NCBI GenBank assembly: GCA_008009225.1
Contig: VAHF01000139.1
Location: forward strand, 302,794 to 366,793
Direction: 5' to 3'
DNA from: Acer yangbiense
Taxonomy: Eukaryota; Streptophyta; Magnoliopsida; Sapindales; Sapindaceae
Length of the DNA: 64,000 nucleotides
Shown one piece after another: positions 34,652 to 46,298 of the stretch. Numbering within the stretch: position 1 is the stretch's first letter; every line of letters begins with the position of its first letter. The position numbers were made by a program, and so were the translations under genes. The notes under the pieces were generated by a model, which was not told the origin of the DNA, ran no database searches, and saw only the letters and a list, made by a program, of their open reading frames with translations.

Positions 34652-35399
34652 TGTAAGGTTCATGATGTGTATTGGCTTGATTCCATTGCAAAACACTCTG
34701 TTGTATATATAATTTCGCCAAGCAGCCACGTCATCAAAGGAATCAATAAATGTTGAAGAACAGGTTGCCACGTCACTCATCGACCAGGTCAAAGGAGAAA
34801 ACGTGGACCAGTCAGTATGTAAACGTCAAGTCAATAAAGTCAAAGGTATGGTCGCCAGAGCTAGATATGTACTCGCCAAAGATAGAAACATGGTCACCGA
34901 ACGTTAATACCTAGGAAGGGAGATGTTCGCCGCATTAGCGTACTAGGTACAAACCAACTCGGCAGAAACACGAAAATAAACCCTAAACTCCTAGAAGACC
35001 CACGAGAACCAGGAGTCATACGAAAGGGCGGAGAGAAGAAGCCCTAATCCAATACAACATGGGACTCCCAATGCAAATCCAAGAGGAAGTCCTACTACCA
35101 ACACGATAAGGATCGAGGGAAAAACCCTAATTAACATGTATAAATAGAACCATCTATCCCATGAGGAAGGGGTTCAAAAACAAAAAGAGAGAAAAGTAAT
35201 AATTTGAGAGATTTGAGTGTGTAACCGAAATAAAGGAACTATAGTGTTATCGTCTTGTCCTCCGGGACGTCGTGGTTTTTTCCCATTTAAGGGTTTTCCA
35301 CGTAAATTGGTATCTTGCATGCATTGATTTTCTTTCTTAATTGACGATTGTTTCGATTTAATTGTTGGTCGCGTGGTAATCCAAATTTCACCGTCAACA
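34652..35399 (+). repeat. 5' LTR of G3
   Basis: 748 bp, TGTAAGGTTC to CGTCAACA. The PBS-like TTAGCGCTAGAAGGAGGGGG follows at 35401. TATA box TATAAATAG at 35139-35147. Confidence 0.9.
34725..35147 (+). promoter_or_regulatory. G3 LTR promoter elements
   Basis: GCCACGTCA occurs twice, 42 bp apart (34725-34733, 34767-34775), and AACGTGGACC lies near 34799; these ACGT cores resemble plant bZIP sites. AAACCCTAA at 34978-34986 and at 35122-35130 stands just upstream of TATAAATAG (35139-35147). Function is inferred from motif resemblance only. Confidence 0.5.
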
Positions 35400-35462
35400 A
35401 TTAGCGCTAGAAGGAGGGGGTGATTGAACAGAAACTTCGAAGAACCCTTGCGACTTGAAAAC

Positions 35463-37181
35463 ATGAACAGCGACAAGAATGGCAACTCCAGCGGAGATCA
35501 GATTGTTGAGGCAACTGCACCAACAGGCGATGGGGGGGCGACGACAATCGGGGAACAATCGGTGGCAACACCAGGAGCTAGGGCAACCGACCCAGGAACT
35601 CTGCAGCACTTCCAAACTGCGTTGATGAATTTGGTCAACGAGGCTAACAAAATAGGACTCTCACTTCCCATAGGCTCGGGAATATCTTTTCCTTACGAAT
35701 TAGCCACACCTGGAATCCAGCCACTCAGGAGAATACGGTCATAAATCCACATTGCAACCCCTGATGCTCAAGTGAGGCAGACCCTCGAAGAAACTCCGCA
35801 GGATCACCCAGAAGGTTTCGAGGAAAGAAGATATGGAAAGAGAAAAGGTGTGGCGAATGACGAAACCCCGGAGATGCAAGATCACGGATAGATACATGGG
35901 ATAAATTCCAATGACACACACCAAAGGAGACGGTGGAGACACCGCTCAATCTCATCTGAAAACAGAAGTCCCCGACAAAGAAGAGAATTACCATCCAAAA
36001 GGGTACGGCGAAGAAGGTCTGAGAGCGCGGAAGATCAGATTGGTAGGAATTCGAATGATAAGGATAACTATGGGAGAATGACAATCAAGAGCAGACTCGA
36101 TCCAATCGGAGAACCAACTGGCCATCGAGATGTCGTTTTGCAAGAGCTGTCGAGAAAGTTTTCAGCAATGGCACGGAGATATGGTCGCAACGTGTCTTCA
36201 GATGATGAGTCAGAGAGTCCAGTCGTTGATCACATTGCTCGCACCCAGTTCCTAGATAGATTCAGAATGCCAACCATTGAACAGTATAAAGAAAACAGAG
36301 ATCCGAAGGAGCATGTTCGCCGATTCCGCAATATTATGGCCCAGTATTCATCCAATGACGGACTGCTATGCCTTACCTTCCCGTAAACATTCGGCGACCT
36401 CGCCTCCAGGTGGTTTGGAAGACTTCCACCCGGAAGTGTAAGCAGTTTCTCAAACCTCAGCAAAGCGTTCATAAGACAATTCATGGAGAGCGTGCAGAGA
36501 AGGAAGTCACTCGCCCATCTATCAAATCTAAAGCACGAGCGCAATGAGTCGATCAAAAAGTATCTAGCAAGATTCGGGAAGGAGGTTGCCCAAATTGAGG
36601 ACGCCAGTAATGTAGCTGTTATCGCCGCTTTCACCAATGGGTTGCAAAGTGGGCGACTATCCTTTGATCTACGAAGGGATAGGCCAAAAACTTATGAGGA
36701 GATGATGGAAATAGCTGGCGATTATGCATTAGCAGAAGAGGAAGAAGTAGCGCAAGGGGGTAGCTACGTACATGGCCACAAGCCTGACTCAAAATCAGAG
36801 CATAAGGATAACAAGAAGACGCAGTCGTGTGATCGCCAGAGAGACGAAAAGGGCCAAAAGGAACATCCAAGGGAAAACAAGGGAAATAACCGAGCCAGTA
36901 GGTTTCAAGGAAGGTATAACCATTACACCCCCTTAGTTGGTGATCAAGAGGAAATACTTTCTGTGGTAGAAGGCCAAGGACTTTCCAAATACCCTCGGCA
37001 ACAATCAGCTAATGCTAGGAGAGATACAACCAAATACTGCCGATTTCATAAAGATCATGGGCATGAAACTTCAAAGTGTTTCCAATTGCGTGACCATATT
37101 GAGAGCTTGATCAGAGATGTACATCTAAAAGATTTTGCTTTGAAAGGTGACAAGCAAGGTGGTCGTCAAGACAACCACTAA
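35463..37181 (+). pseudogene. G3 gag (three internal stops, one terminal)
   Basis: The first ATG after the PBS is at 35463 (MNSDKNGN). The frame stays constant to 37181 but is broken by TAA at 35742-35744, TAG at 35889-35891, TAA at 36384-36386 and TAA at 37179-37181, after which pol continues in the same frame. It has the Ty3/gypsy capsid region (FRNIMAQYSS, ASRWFGRLPPGSVSSF, MESVQRRKSLAHLSNLKHERNES in pieces) and a Tat-type Cys/His motif, YCRFHKDHGHETSKC, near the end. Each stop could derive from CAA or CAG by one C-to-T change. Confidence 0.9.
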
Positions 37182-39380
37182 GGGAACGGGCAGGAAAGGA
37201 GGAGTCCGAGGAGAAACAGCCCTAATGCCACTATAAAAACCATCTTAGGCGGGCCCCATACTGGGAAAAGCAATCGAGAAAGAATGTTAGAAGTCCGGGA
37301 GGTAATGCAAGACAGTAGAAACATGGAGATTAATTCTGTGCAAAGAAACCCCAAGAAAGGAAGAGAAGGACATGACCCCATAACATTCACAGCGGAAGAC
37401 TCCGACGGAATTGATGCAAAACCTAATGATGCAATCGTAGTGGGAGTTCAAATTGCACACATGGATGTCCTTCGGGTAATGATTGACAACGGAAGTTCAG
37501 CAGATATTTTAAGTGCTAGAGTGTACGATGAGCTGCGACTAGATAGGAAAGATCTAGAACCCTTTCATGTACCGCTAAAAGGTTTCGGGGGCGCAGAAGT
37601 GAGATCTTTGGGAACTGTGAAACTGCCGGTGAGGTTTGGTACAGCACCATGCCGACGAACAATCCTCTTGGATTTTGTTGTAGTCGACATCCACAATTGG
37701 CCGTATAATGCTTTACTTAGCCGATTGTTTCTTAACAAAGCCCGAGCTGTCACTTCAACCCACGCGTTGAAGGTAAAGTTCCCTACAGAATTTAGAGTTG
37801 GAGAACTGAAAGGATCACAGGAGATGGCTCGCCGCGCCAACCTTTCAATCTTTAAAGAAAAGACAGGGATGGAGACCTTAAATATATTCGAGGTAAATAA
37901 AGAAGTACAGGAAGAAAATCCGGAAGCATTCGAATTGGACCCAAGGGACAAAGCGAGCAGAGAGAAAGAAGAGCCAACTAAGTCAATTGTTTTAAATGAA
38001 GCAGAATCGGATAAAACAGTCAGGATCGAAGTAAGTTTGGCCGAACGAGTCAAGAGAGATGTGATAAGCTTGCTAAAAGAGTACAAGGGGATTTTTGCTT
38101 GGAGCAATGAGGACATGCCGGGGATTGATAGAGGCGTTATTTCACACAACCTGGCTGTGAACGAAAAATGCAAACCGGTGGTGCAAAAAAGGAGAAGCTT
38201 CAACCCAGAGAGAAGTGCGGCAATAAAAGATGAGGTGTCCAAGCTGCTCGCCGCAGGGTCAATCAGAGAAGTTAAGTACCCGGAATGGGTGGCGAATGTA
38301 GTTCTAGTGAAGAAGAAGAATGGCCAATGGAGGATGTGCGTCGACTTTACCGACCTAAACAAGGCCTGCCCCAAGGATAGCTTCCCGCTACCAAGAATTG
38401 ACCAATTGGTCGATGCAACAGCCGGACATGAGACATTGAGCTTCATGGATGCTTACTCAGGTTATAACCAGATAAAAATGCATAAGCCAGATGAGGAGAA
38501 GACAGCATTCACCACGGACCAAGGGTTATACTGTTACACAGTCATGCCGTTCGGCCTGAAAAATGCTGGAGCGACTTACCAGCGCTTAGTCAACAAGATG
38601 TTCGCCAGACAGATAGGAAGAAATATGGAGGTTTACGTTGACGACATGCTAACAAAAAGCATCACAGCAGATAAACATATAGATGACTTGAGGGAGACAT
38701 TTGATGTGTTGGTGAAATTTGGAATGAAGTTGAATCCAGCAAAATGCGTGTTCGGCGTACCATCAGGAAGATTTCTCGGATATCAAGTACATCAAAGAGG
38801 AATTGAGGTGAACCCCGAAAAAATCCAAGCATTGGCAAAAATGGTCTCGCCAAAAACTTTGAAGGATGTCCAAAGACACACGGGGTGTCTGGCATCGCTG
38901 AGCAGGTTCATAGCTAAATCGACGGATCGATGCCTACCATTCTTCAAAGCTCTAAAGAAGGGTAAGGGAGTCGAGTGGAGCGAAGACTGTGAAAGGGCTT
39001 TTCAGGCCTTAAAAGATTACCTCGGGCAAGCACCACTGCTATCAAAACCAGAAACGGGGGAAACACTGTACATGTACTTATTCGTTTCTAAAGCGACCAT
39101 AAGTTCCGTGCTGGTAAGACAGAAGGATGGGGTCCAGAAACCAATATACTACACCAGCAAAGCACTGTTACCAGCTGAGACCAGATACTCGCCAGCCGAA
39201 AAAATGGCACTCGCTCTAATAACAGCAGGAAGGAAGCTAAGGCCATATTTCCAGGCTCATAAAATCGGAGTATACACCAACTGCCCGTTAAAATTAATTC
39301 TGCAGAAACCAGAAGTATCTGGCTGATTAACAAAGTGGGCGATCGAGTTAAGTGAATTCGATATAGAGTATCTTCCAAGG
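37182..39380 (+). pseudogene. G3 protease, reverse transcriptase and first RNase H
   Basis: A long open stretch (680 codons from 37284). Protease has IDNGSSADIL (Asp codon at 37485-37487; the D-N-G form is common in Tat elements). RT has VDFTDLNKACPKD, FMDAYSGYNQ, MPFGLKNAGATYQ and catalytic YVDD at 38634-38645. The first RNase H has FVSKATISSVLV and YYTSKALLPAETRYS; a late Asp expected in the TDCPL-type motif reads Asn. A TGA at 39324-39326 falls where the family has Arg (SGRLTKWAIEL), consistent with CGA to TGA. Confidence 0.93.
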
Positions 39381-40186
39381 ACAGCAATTAAAGCCCAGGC
39401 AGTGGCAGACTTTGTAGCAGAGTTCACCGAGCCAAGTGTAGAAGTGGAGAGAATAATGGTGGAGCAAAATAAGAAAGTATTCAAATGGCAACTCCGCGTT
39501 GATGGATCGTCAAACACGCACGGCAGCGGGGCAGGGATAATGGTGTCAACCCCAGAAGGAGATTCAGTCGAATGTGCCTTGCGTTTTGACTTCAAAGCTA
39601 CTAACAACCAAGCTGAATACGAGGCACTCATAGCAGGAGTAAAGGTTTGCACAATTCTAGGAGCAGATGAGGTGGAAATCTTCAGCGACTCTCAAGTTGT
39701 TGTCAATCAGGTGCTAGATGAGTACCAGGCGAGAGATGAAAACATGATCGCTTACCTAGAATTAGCAAAGGAGCTGCTGGGAAGATTTAAAGAATACAGA
39801 ATTGTCCAGGTCCCCAGAGAAGAAAACGAGCAGGCCGATGCCTTGGCCAAATTGGCATCCGCCACAATCAACATCTGGCCCAGAACTCTTTCTATGATCC
39901 ACCTGTTACAACCGAGTATAGTCAGATTAAAGGAAGTCGGGGCAATCTTTAGCGATAAAGGTTGCTGGATTACACCAATCAAAGAATACCTCATCAATGA
40001 TGTACTCCCAAGTGATCCGTTAGAGGCAAAACGATTAAAGTACAGAGCTACGAGATATTCAGTACTCAATGGAGAACTGTACAAAAGTGGGTACTCAAGG
40101 GCATTGTAGAGATGTGTCGGACCAGAAGAAGCTGAAGGTATCCTAAGGAGTATACATAGCGGAAATTGTGGGAATCACGCTGGGGG
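39381..40186 (+). pseudogene. G3 second (archaeal-type) RNase H
   Basis: Continues in the same frame. WQLRVDGSSNTHGSGAG, NNQAEYEALIAG, IFSDSQVVVNQV and NEQADALAKLAS give the four acidic positions of the extra RNase H typical of Tat/Ogre elements. The domain itself has no stop. TAG at 40107-40109 interrupts the linker to integrase, followed by a frameshift near 40200 in the AHKILRQGFYWP region. Confidence 0.9.
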
Positions 40187-41200
40187 TGCCAGCCTAGCCC
40201 ACAAAACATAAGGCAGGGTTTCTACTGGCCAACACTGTTCGCCGATGCTAAAAGGGTGGCAGCAAGGTGTGAGGTGTGTCAAAAAATTGCAAACAACATC
40301 CACCAACCACCTGAATTCTTGCAAAACATTACCTCGCCTTGGCCATTCGCCATGTGGGGAATTGACTTGATCGGCCTAATGCCAACAGCATCCGGAGGAG
40401 CAAAACACGCTATTGTAGCAGTGGATTATTTTACCAAGTGGGTAGAAGCCGAACCATTGGTGCACATACTGGAAGCAAACACTATAAGCTTTGTGAAGAA
40501 AAATATCCTGTACAGATTCAGGATACCAAACACCATCATCACCGACAATGGGACCCAATTCGATGGTAATTAATAAATTCAGGGAGTTATGTGACAAGTA
40601 TGGTATCAACAACTACTACGCCTCCCCAGCACATCCGCAAACAAATGGCCAAACTGAAGCGGTGAACAAGATCATAAAACACAACCTGAAAGCCAAATTG
40701 GCAGTGAAGAAGGGTAGTTGGGCAGAAAAATTACCACAGGTACTTTGGGCATATCGAACCACAGAAAGAGGTTCGACAGGTGAAACCCCATATTCCATGG
40801 CTTACGGAGCTGAAGCTGTTATTCCCGTGGAAACATCTTTTCACCAAGAGTACAACTCTTTCAACCGGAACTCAATGTTGATATGTTAAAATACGGTCTG
40901 GATGAGTTAGAAGAAAGAAGAGAACGCGCACAGATAAGAAACACTGCGTACCAACAGAGGGTAGCCAGGTATTACAATTCGCATGTGCGTGAAAGGAGGT
41001 TCGCACTCGGCGACTTGGTGCTGAAAAGGGTGAACCCAGGAACCAGAGACAAAGCTGCAGGATCACTCGCAGACAAATGGGAAGGGCCTTATCAAATCAC
41101 AGGCATAGCTGGTCACGGGGCATATCGCATCACTCGAGAGGGTTTTGGCGAACTACCTCGGCCATGCAATGCGCAGTACCTGAAAATATATTACCCTTGA
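40187..41200 (+). pseudogene. G3 integrase (frameshifted)
   Basis: The catalytic triad is present: Asp in WGIDLIG, Asp in ITDNGTQFDG and Glu in NGQTEAVNKI. The zinc-binding region (ARCEVCQKI) and C-terminal ERRFALGDLVLKR are visible. The reading frame changes near 40200, at 40565 (a 4-bp TAAT tandem duplication after DGN) and near 40865. The last frame ends at the stop at 41198-41200. Confidence 0.9.
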
Positions 41201-41929
41201 CATTTTTTCATTGCTTCTAGGATTTAGTTCAATGTTTTTATTCTTAGGCAGTTTCCGTTTTAGCATTTTTTCTGTGTTGCTGTTTTGATAAAAGTTGCAG
41301 GAAGTATCCAATAAAGAGTAATTTATTACTAAGAATTCGTAACTTGACTCGCCAGTTACAAAGGGCATTCGCCGTCGTATATCACAAAATACCATTGCGT
41401 AAAGACGAGTTTCATACTCACAGCAATAAGAATGAGCAGCGACCCTCGAAATCAAAGCAGGCCAAAGGCGACTGCGTCGCCATAGCCCAAGCTATAAAAA
41501 TTGGTGATTGCCACTACAAGGAGAATAAGATCCCCAGAGAAAAACTTGGTGTGGGCGAGTACGCCCTGAAAAGCACCGAGTACGCCAGAACTCAGCAATG
41601 GCAGCTGAATAAATAAAAACATGTTAAAAACTTGGTGTATGGTCGGATACGTCCTGACAAACACTGAGTATGCCAAAACCCAGCAACGGCAGCTGAATAC
41701 AACGAAATATGCTAAAAACTTAGTAAAACACTAAGCAAAAATTCAGCGAATAGTAGCTGAATACACAAAAATATGCTAGACTTGGTGAAACACAAAGCAA
41801 GCCGAAAACTCAGCACAGGTAGCTGAACCAAAGTAAAAACTAAAGCAGTTATAAATTAACTTATAAACAAAATCATTTACAATTGGAGTTGCAAAAAAGA
41901 TATAAATATTTACAATTGAAGACCTAATC
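41201..41929 (+). repeat. G3 3' untranslated region with diverged tandem repeats
   Basis: From about 41540 to 41830 blocks such as AACTTGGTG, CACNGAGTA, CAGCTGAATA and AAATATGCTA recur three to four times at roughly 70-110-bp spacing. Variable tandem repeats between pol and the 3' LTR are known in Tat elements. No plus-strand coding sequence. Confidence 0.7.
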
Positions 41930-42505
41930 TCAACTAGCTGCAGGAGGTCCCTCGCTGTCTTCCTCATCTTCGATCTCCTCTTCAGAAGGCCAGGTAATTT
42001 CTTCGTCCCCATCCGGCATAAAAGGTCCATAATCCCTACCGGCAACAGGACCCAAATCAAGTTCAGCACCAGAACCAGAAAAGCTGCCCTTCTGACCGGA
42101 GTAGTAAGTGTTAAAGACACGCTTACTGGGAATTTCTAAATGCATATGATGAGGCTCAATCCTGTTATAACGGCAGTGGGCTTTCCATCGTTTTATCTGA
42201 TCTTTAATCGAACCCACTCCGCTGGCCATATGCTGTTTAAAAGACCTGTCAAAGCGCTTTAAAGCCTTTTCATTCGAATGGTCCTTCATGGCGAAGAACT
42301 TCTTCGACTGCCTCATGCCTCGTTCAAACTCACGCAGCAAAAGCGCATCATAGGCAGGGGACCTCTTGAAACGATCAATTGCTTCAACCTTCAGCACGGC
42401 CTTGAGATCATTTAAGATAACTTCATGCGAGGACAACTGGTAGCGCAGGTCCAAAGCCTCACGCTCAGCTCTCTCTTTTGCCTCCTCAGCTAGTCGCTTA
42501 GCCTC
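41930..42505 (-). pseudogene. G3 antisense ORF, 5' end lost
   Basis: Opposite strand to gag-pol, between pol and the lost 3' LTR. The stretch KRLAEEAKERAEREALDL... is strongly coiled coil, followed by a Lys/Arg-rich part and an acidic tail (EEEIEDEEDSEG) ending at a natural stop at 41930. No domain recognised. It sits where Tat elements are known to carry an antisense ORF, and G2 has a fuller one. Its upstream part is replaced near 42505 by N2 gag in a different frame, so the first 18-20 residues of the current ORF are not original. Confidence 0.7.
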
Positions 42506-42884
42506 GAAATTCCATGTAGATGATGGCAAGTTCTTCATTACTCGAAGGATTTTCGTCATCTTCATATTTATCCCATAAGGTGGCCAACGCCTTCCCTTTT
42601 CTTCTATCCTTCAAGTTTCCACACTCCGGGGAGAAATGCCCGAATCCTCCACATTCGTAGCACTGAATCCCCTCTCTTGAAGACACTCCATGGTTTAGCT
42701 TGTCATTGAGTCCCATGTCTTCAATTGAGATACCCTCCTTCTTGTCATGCTTCGAAGTCTCCAAAGCAATTGTCTTCTTCTTCTTAGGAGGTGCAGTGGT
42801 TAATTTCACAAATCTCCTAAATCTCTCTAGTAAGAGAGGCATCTCCTCAACGGAGTCAATTTCTTCTCTCATAAATTCACTCAT
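42506..42884 (-). pseudogene. N2 gag, N-terminal part
   Basis: Starts at the ATG at 42884 (MSEFMREEIDSVEEM). It shares the N1 N-terminus, the Lys-rich stretch (shorter: N1 has an extra LTTAPPKKK-type unit) and the first zinc knuckle CYECGGFGHFSPEC, then ends at the junction with G3. It confirms that the shortened gag N-terminus is a family feature rather than damage to N1. Confidence 0.88.
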
Positions 42885-43025
42885 AGTGTTTGCGTTGAAT
42901 GAATGCAAATGAGAAGAATGCAAAATGTATGAAGAAATCAAACAAACAAACATACAAAATGCAAAAACACACCAAAATGAGCTAGGATCACCTAAGTATA
43001 TATAGGAACCCGCTCTGATACCAAT

Positions 43026-44806
43026 TGAAAGGAATATTTAAATACTCGAGGTGTGTATAATATATAAAGCTAGAGGGGGGGTGAATAGATTTTATCTAAT
43101 TATTACCCAATTTTCGCGTGCATGTCAATTTTACGAAAATACCCCTAGCAAGTCAACAATACATACAAGTGTAATAAGATGCGGAAATAATAAATGACAC
43201 TTGATGTTTACGTGGAAAACCCAACCACTGGGAAAAACCACGGGCTGTATAGTGCGCCACACTCGGAACTCGAAATCACTAATTGAAATGAAGTTTACAA
43301 CCTATGTAGACCTCGTCTAACACTCCGGTCTGTAACCCCTCACTTCTACCCAGCGGGCCTTTATTAGCAACCCTATTCCAATTTGCTTGATCCTCGAAGT
43401 CACTACTTGTAATGATGTTTACAGCCTAATCCCAGTCTGTAACCCACCACTACTACCCAGCGGGCCTGTAATAGCAACCCTAGACCAAGACTTCAATCTC
43501 TCAAAAGAGATGCACAACCCTATGTGAATATGTATAAATATTCAATTAATGCAATAAGAGCTAGGGTACTCTAAATGCTTATCTAGGATGATGATATATT
43601 CAATTTAAATCAACCCTAGATATCAATAGCTAAATGACATGTCAAATAGCTTAGCTAATCAAGATTAATTAAAAACCTAATTAGCTATCACAAACAACAC
43701 TCAATCAATTCATCACAAATAATCTCTTTTCTTGTATTTAGCATATGATCTAAAACATACAAGTAATTTAAAAGAGATGGCTTGGTATTTAAAGTACTAC
43801 AATAAGATGAAATTAATCAAAATCTTACCAAGCAAGTTGTGATGATGCAAACCCATACATGGATGCACTCTATATAGACATAGGAGATGCAATATGAAAT
43901 TTGATGCAAAAGGGGTTTGATTTGAGTGGTTAAAGTTGAGTTCTTGATTTGATTTTCTCTCAAAATCTATCTTTGAAGATTAGGGTTCTTAAGAGTTAAA
44001 GAACTTGATCAGATAATGAGAAAGTGTGATATTTATAGACATCAAGAACAGGGCAAGTGAAAAGACAATTTTGCCCCTGAAATTGCACGATCGGCGGTTT
44101 CATTCGGTGGCCAGGCCGCCGAATTGAACCGCCGAATGGCTCCCGAGTGGAACATGGGAACTTCGGTGACTTCGTTCGGCGGTTTCTAAACCGCCGATCC
44201 CAACCGCAGATCCCAACCGCCGTTTTGGACTCGAGAGAAATATTTCAATCAGGTTTCATTCGGCGGTTTCGAACGGCGGCCAGGCCGCCTAACGTAACCG
44301 CCGTTTCACCAAAAATGGTGAAACCAAGGAGAAGCCAAAGGCATCTCCACCGACGATCATCGCGCAAAACAAAGCACATCAATGTGCACGCGCGGAAGTT
44401 TCCGAACAACCTTCGGGAAACGAATTACTCCACACTAAAAACTAACATACATGAAGTGCAAGTGTGGGTATTGAATGCATCCTAATGCCTATCATGTCAT
44501 GGCATTTCATATAACAAGATGCAATCAATTTAATGCAAGAAGAGACATTGAATAAACAATAAAGTACAATGCACACAAAATATAAACACAACATTCAAGA
44601 ATAAGAGTTATGCATGTTGTGTGTGTGTGCAACTATATCTCTTCAAGCCAAAGTAAGCACAAGATATACCTTTGGTGCTTGTCCTCTTGAGGTCTTGGAA
44701 AGGGTCTTTGATCTTCAACCTTAATGACCTAGACTACCCTTACAACCAAACCCCAACATGTGGTTTGACCACGAAATAAGCCAATCAACAAAAGGGAATC
44801 CTTACA
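43026..44806 (-). repeat. 5' LTR of N2
   Basis: 1,781 bp, TGAAAGGAATATT to CCTTACA on the plus strand. Differs from the N1 LTR at many places, including a duplicated CCCAGCGGGCCT-type block near 43345-43470. Palindrome array at about 44086-44310 and TATA box (minus CTATAAATA) at 44030-44038. Confidence 0.93.
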
Positions 44807-45580
44807 GCTACTGTTAAGACCCGTCAGAAGGTCAAGAAACAACAGAAGAAAAAGCAACTTGGGCCTACCAAGAAGGAGACCAAGAAAGTAACCAAGATCA
44901 AAGGGAAATGCTTCCTTTGTGGTGAAAAGGGACATTGGAAAAGAAATTGCCCAAAGTCCCAGAATAAGAAGGAATAAGGTAATGTTAATTATCTTGAAAC
45001 ATGTTTTCTGGCAGATTCTATTGATTCTTGGATCATAAACTCTGGAGCCACTAATCATGTTTGTTATTCCTTGCAGGGGTTCCAAGAAATGAGAAGGCTG
45101 AGTAAGAATGAAATCAATTTGCGCTTGGGCAACGGAACGTTAGTGTCTGCAAGTGCAGTGGGAGATATTAGAGTTTATTTGGATTCTAGAAGGCATTTAG
45201 ATTTGATAGACTTTTATTATGTACCTCAATTCAAGAGGAATTTAATTTCAGTTTCTTGTTTTAATAAATTTGGATATTCGGTTACTTTTAATAAAGTTTT
45301 TATTATTAGTAAGAATGACAAAATTATTTGTCAAGGTACATTGGAAAATGGTCTATACTTCTTGCATAGAAATATCTCTCACTCGTTAGACACAGAAATA
45401 ACGGAACCTAATCATAAAAGATTAAAATTATCAATAGATGAAACCTAACTATGGCATTTACGCCTAGGTCATATTAACCTTAACAGGATTAAAAGATTGG
45501 TAAGTGACGGACCTTTAAGTGACTTAAAGGTTAATGATCTACCAACTTGTGAATCTTGTTTGGAAGGTAAAATGACCAAA
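44807..45580 (+). pseudogene. copia C gag C-terminus and protease (active site lost)
   Basis: Picks up in the Lys-rich linker of gag and continues through the zinc knuckle CFLCGEKGHWKRNC, then a TAA at about 44974 (GAA in copy A). In protease the active-site WIIDSG reads WIINSG, codon AAC at 45038-45040. A TAA at about 45446 replaces a Tyr codon in DETYLWHLRLGH. The downstream pre-integrase part is otherwise readable. Confidence 0.92.
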
Positions 45581-46298
45581 AAGGTCGTTCTTGGCCAAAG
45601 GCGCAAGAGCCACGAAATGTTTAGGATTGATACACACTGATGTATGTGGTCCTATGAGCATTCAAGCTAGAGGTGGATATGAGTACTTCATCACCTTCAC
45701 AGATGATTACTCGAGATTTGGCTATGTGTATCTCATGCGACATAAGTCGGATGCTTTTGACATGTTCAAAGCATTCAAAGCTGAAGTAGAAAATCAGCTT
45801 GAGAAACACATAAAAATCTTGAGATCTGATCGTGGTGGAGAATATCTGTCTAGTGAGTTTCAGCAATATCTAATTGATAATGGGATAGTTTCTCAGTTTT
45901 CTGCCCTAGGAACATCTCAACAGAATGGGGTGGTAGAAAGGAGAAATAGAACTCTTTTGGATATGGTTAGGTCTATGTTGAGTTATTCAACACTTCCTAT
46001 TTCTTTTTGGGGATATGCTTTACAAACTGCTATATACATTCTAAACGATGTACCGTCTAAATCTGTTCCTCAAACACCGCATGAGTTGTGGACTGGGCGC
46101 AAGCCTAGTTTACAACACTTAAGGATATTTGGTTGTCCTGCGCATGTGTTAAAAGGAATGACAGAAAAGATGGAGTCCGGTTCATGAAACATGTATATTT
46201 GTAGGGTATCCAAAAGAATCTAAAGGATATTATTTCTATAGTCCTTCAGATCTTAAAGTATTTGTTTCGACAAATGCTAATTTCTGGAAAAAGACTAT
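45581..46298 (+). pseudogene. copia C integrase (catalytic triad intact, frameshifted)
   Basis: A 1-bp insertion in an A run near 45582 shifts the frame; the open stretch 45591-46187 then covers the integrase core with HTDVCGPM, RSDRGGEY and NGVVERRNRT all intact, unlike A and B. A small frameshift near 46185 and a 1-bp deletion near 46281 break the connection to RT. Confidence 0.93.

Larger units (their letters stand above)
34652..42505 (+). mobile_element. G3: Ty3/gypsy Tat-lineage retrotransposon, 3' end deleted
   Basis: Plus-strand element with 5' LTR, PBS, one continuous gag-pol frame, integrase, a repeat-rich 3' region and an antisense ORF. The RT signature (DFTDLNKACPKD, VDATAGHETLSFMDAYSGYNQ) and the second, archaeal-type RNase H are diagnostic for the Tat branch. 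The 3' LTR is missing: sequence breaks near 42505 into gag of N2. Multiple stops and frameshifts make it inactive. Confidence 0.93.
42506..44806 (-). mobile_element. N2: gag-only Sirevirus-type element, 3' part deleted
   Basis: Same family and orientation as N1: 5' LTR (43026-44806), PBS (minus ATTGGTATCAGAGC, 43012-43025) and the first part of gag. GCTAC after 44806 is the start of continuing copia C gag sequence. Most of its gag, the 3' interior and the 3' LTR were removed by the deletion that also removed the 3' end of G3. Confidence 0.9.

Noticed and set aside
39327..40109. Second RNase H of G3 as a separate host RNase H gene
   Set aside because: It is in the same frame as RT and followed by integrase, the known layout of Tat elements.
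41344..41616. 90-codon plus-strand ORF after G3 pol, as an env-like gene
   Set aside because: It overlaps the tandem repeats, has no signal peptide or membrane segment, and has no similarity I recognise.
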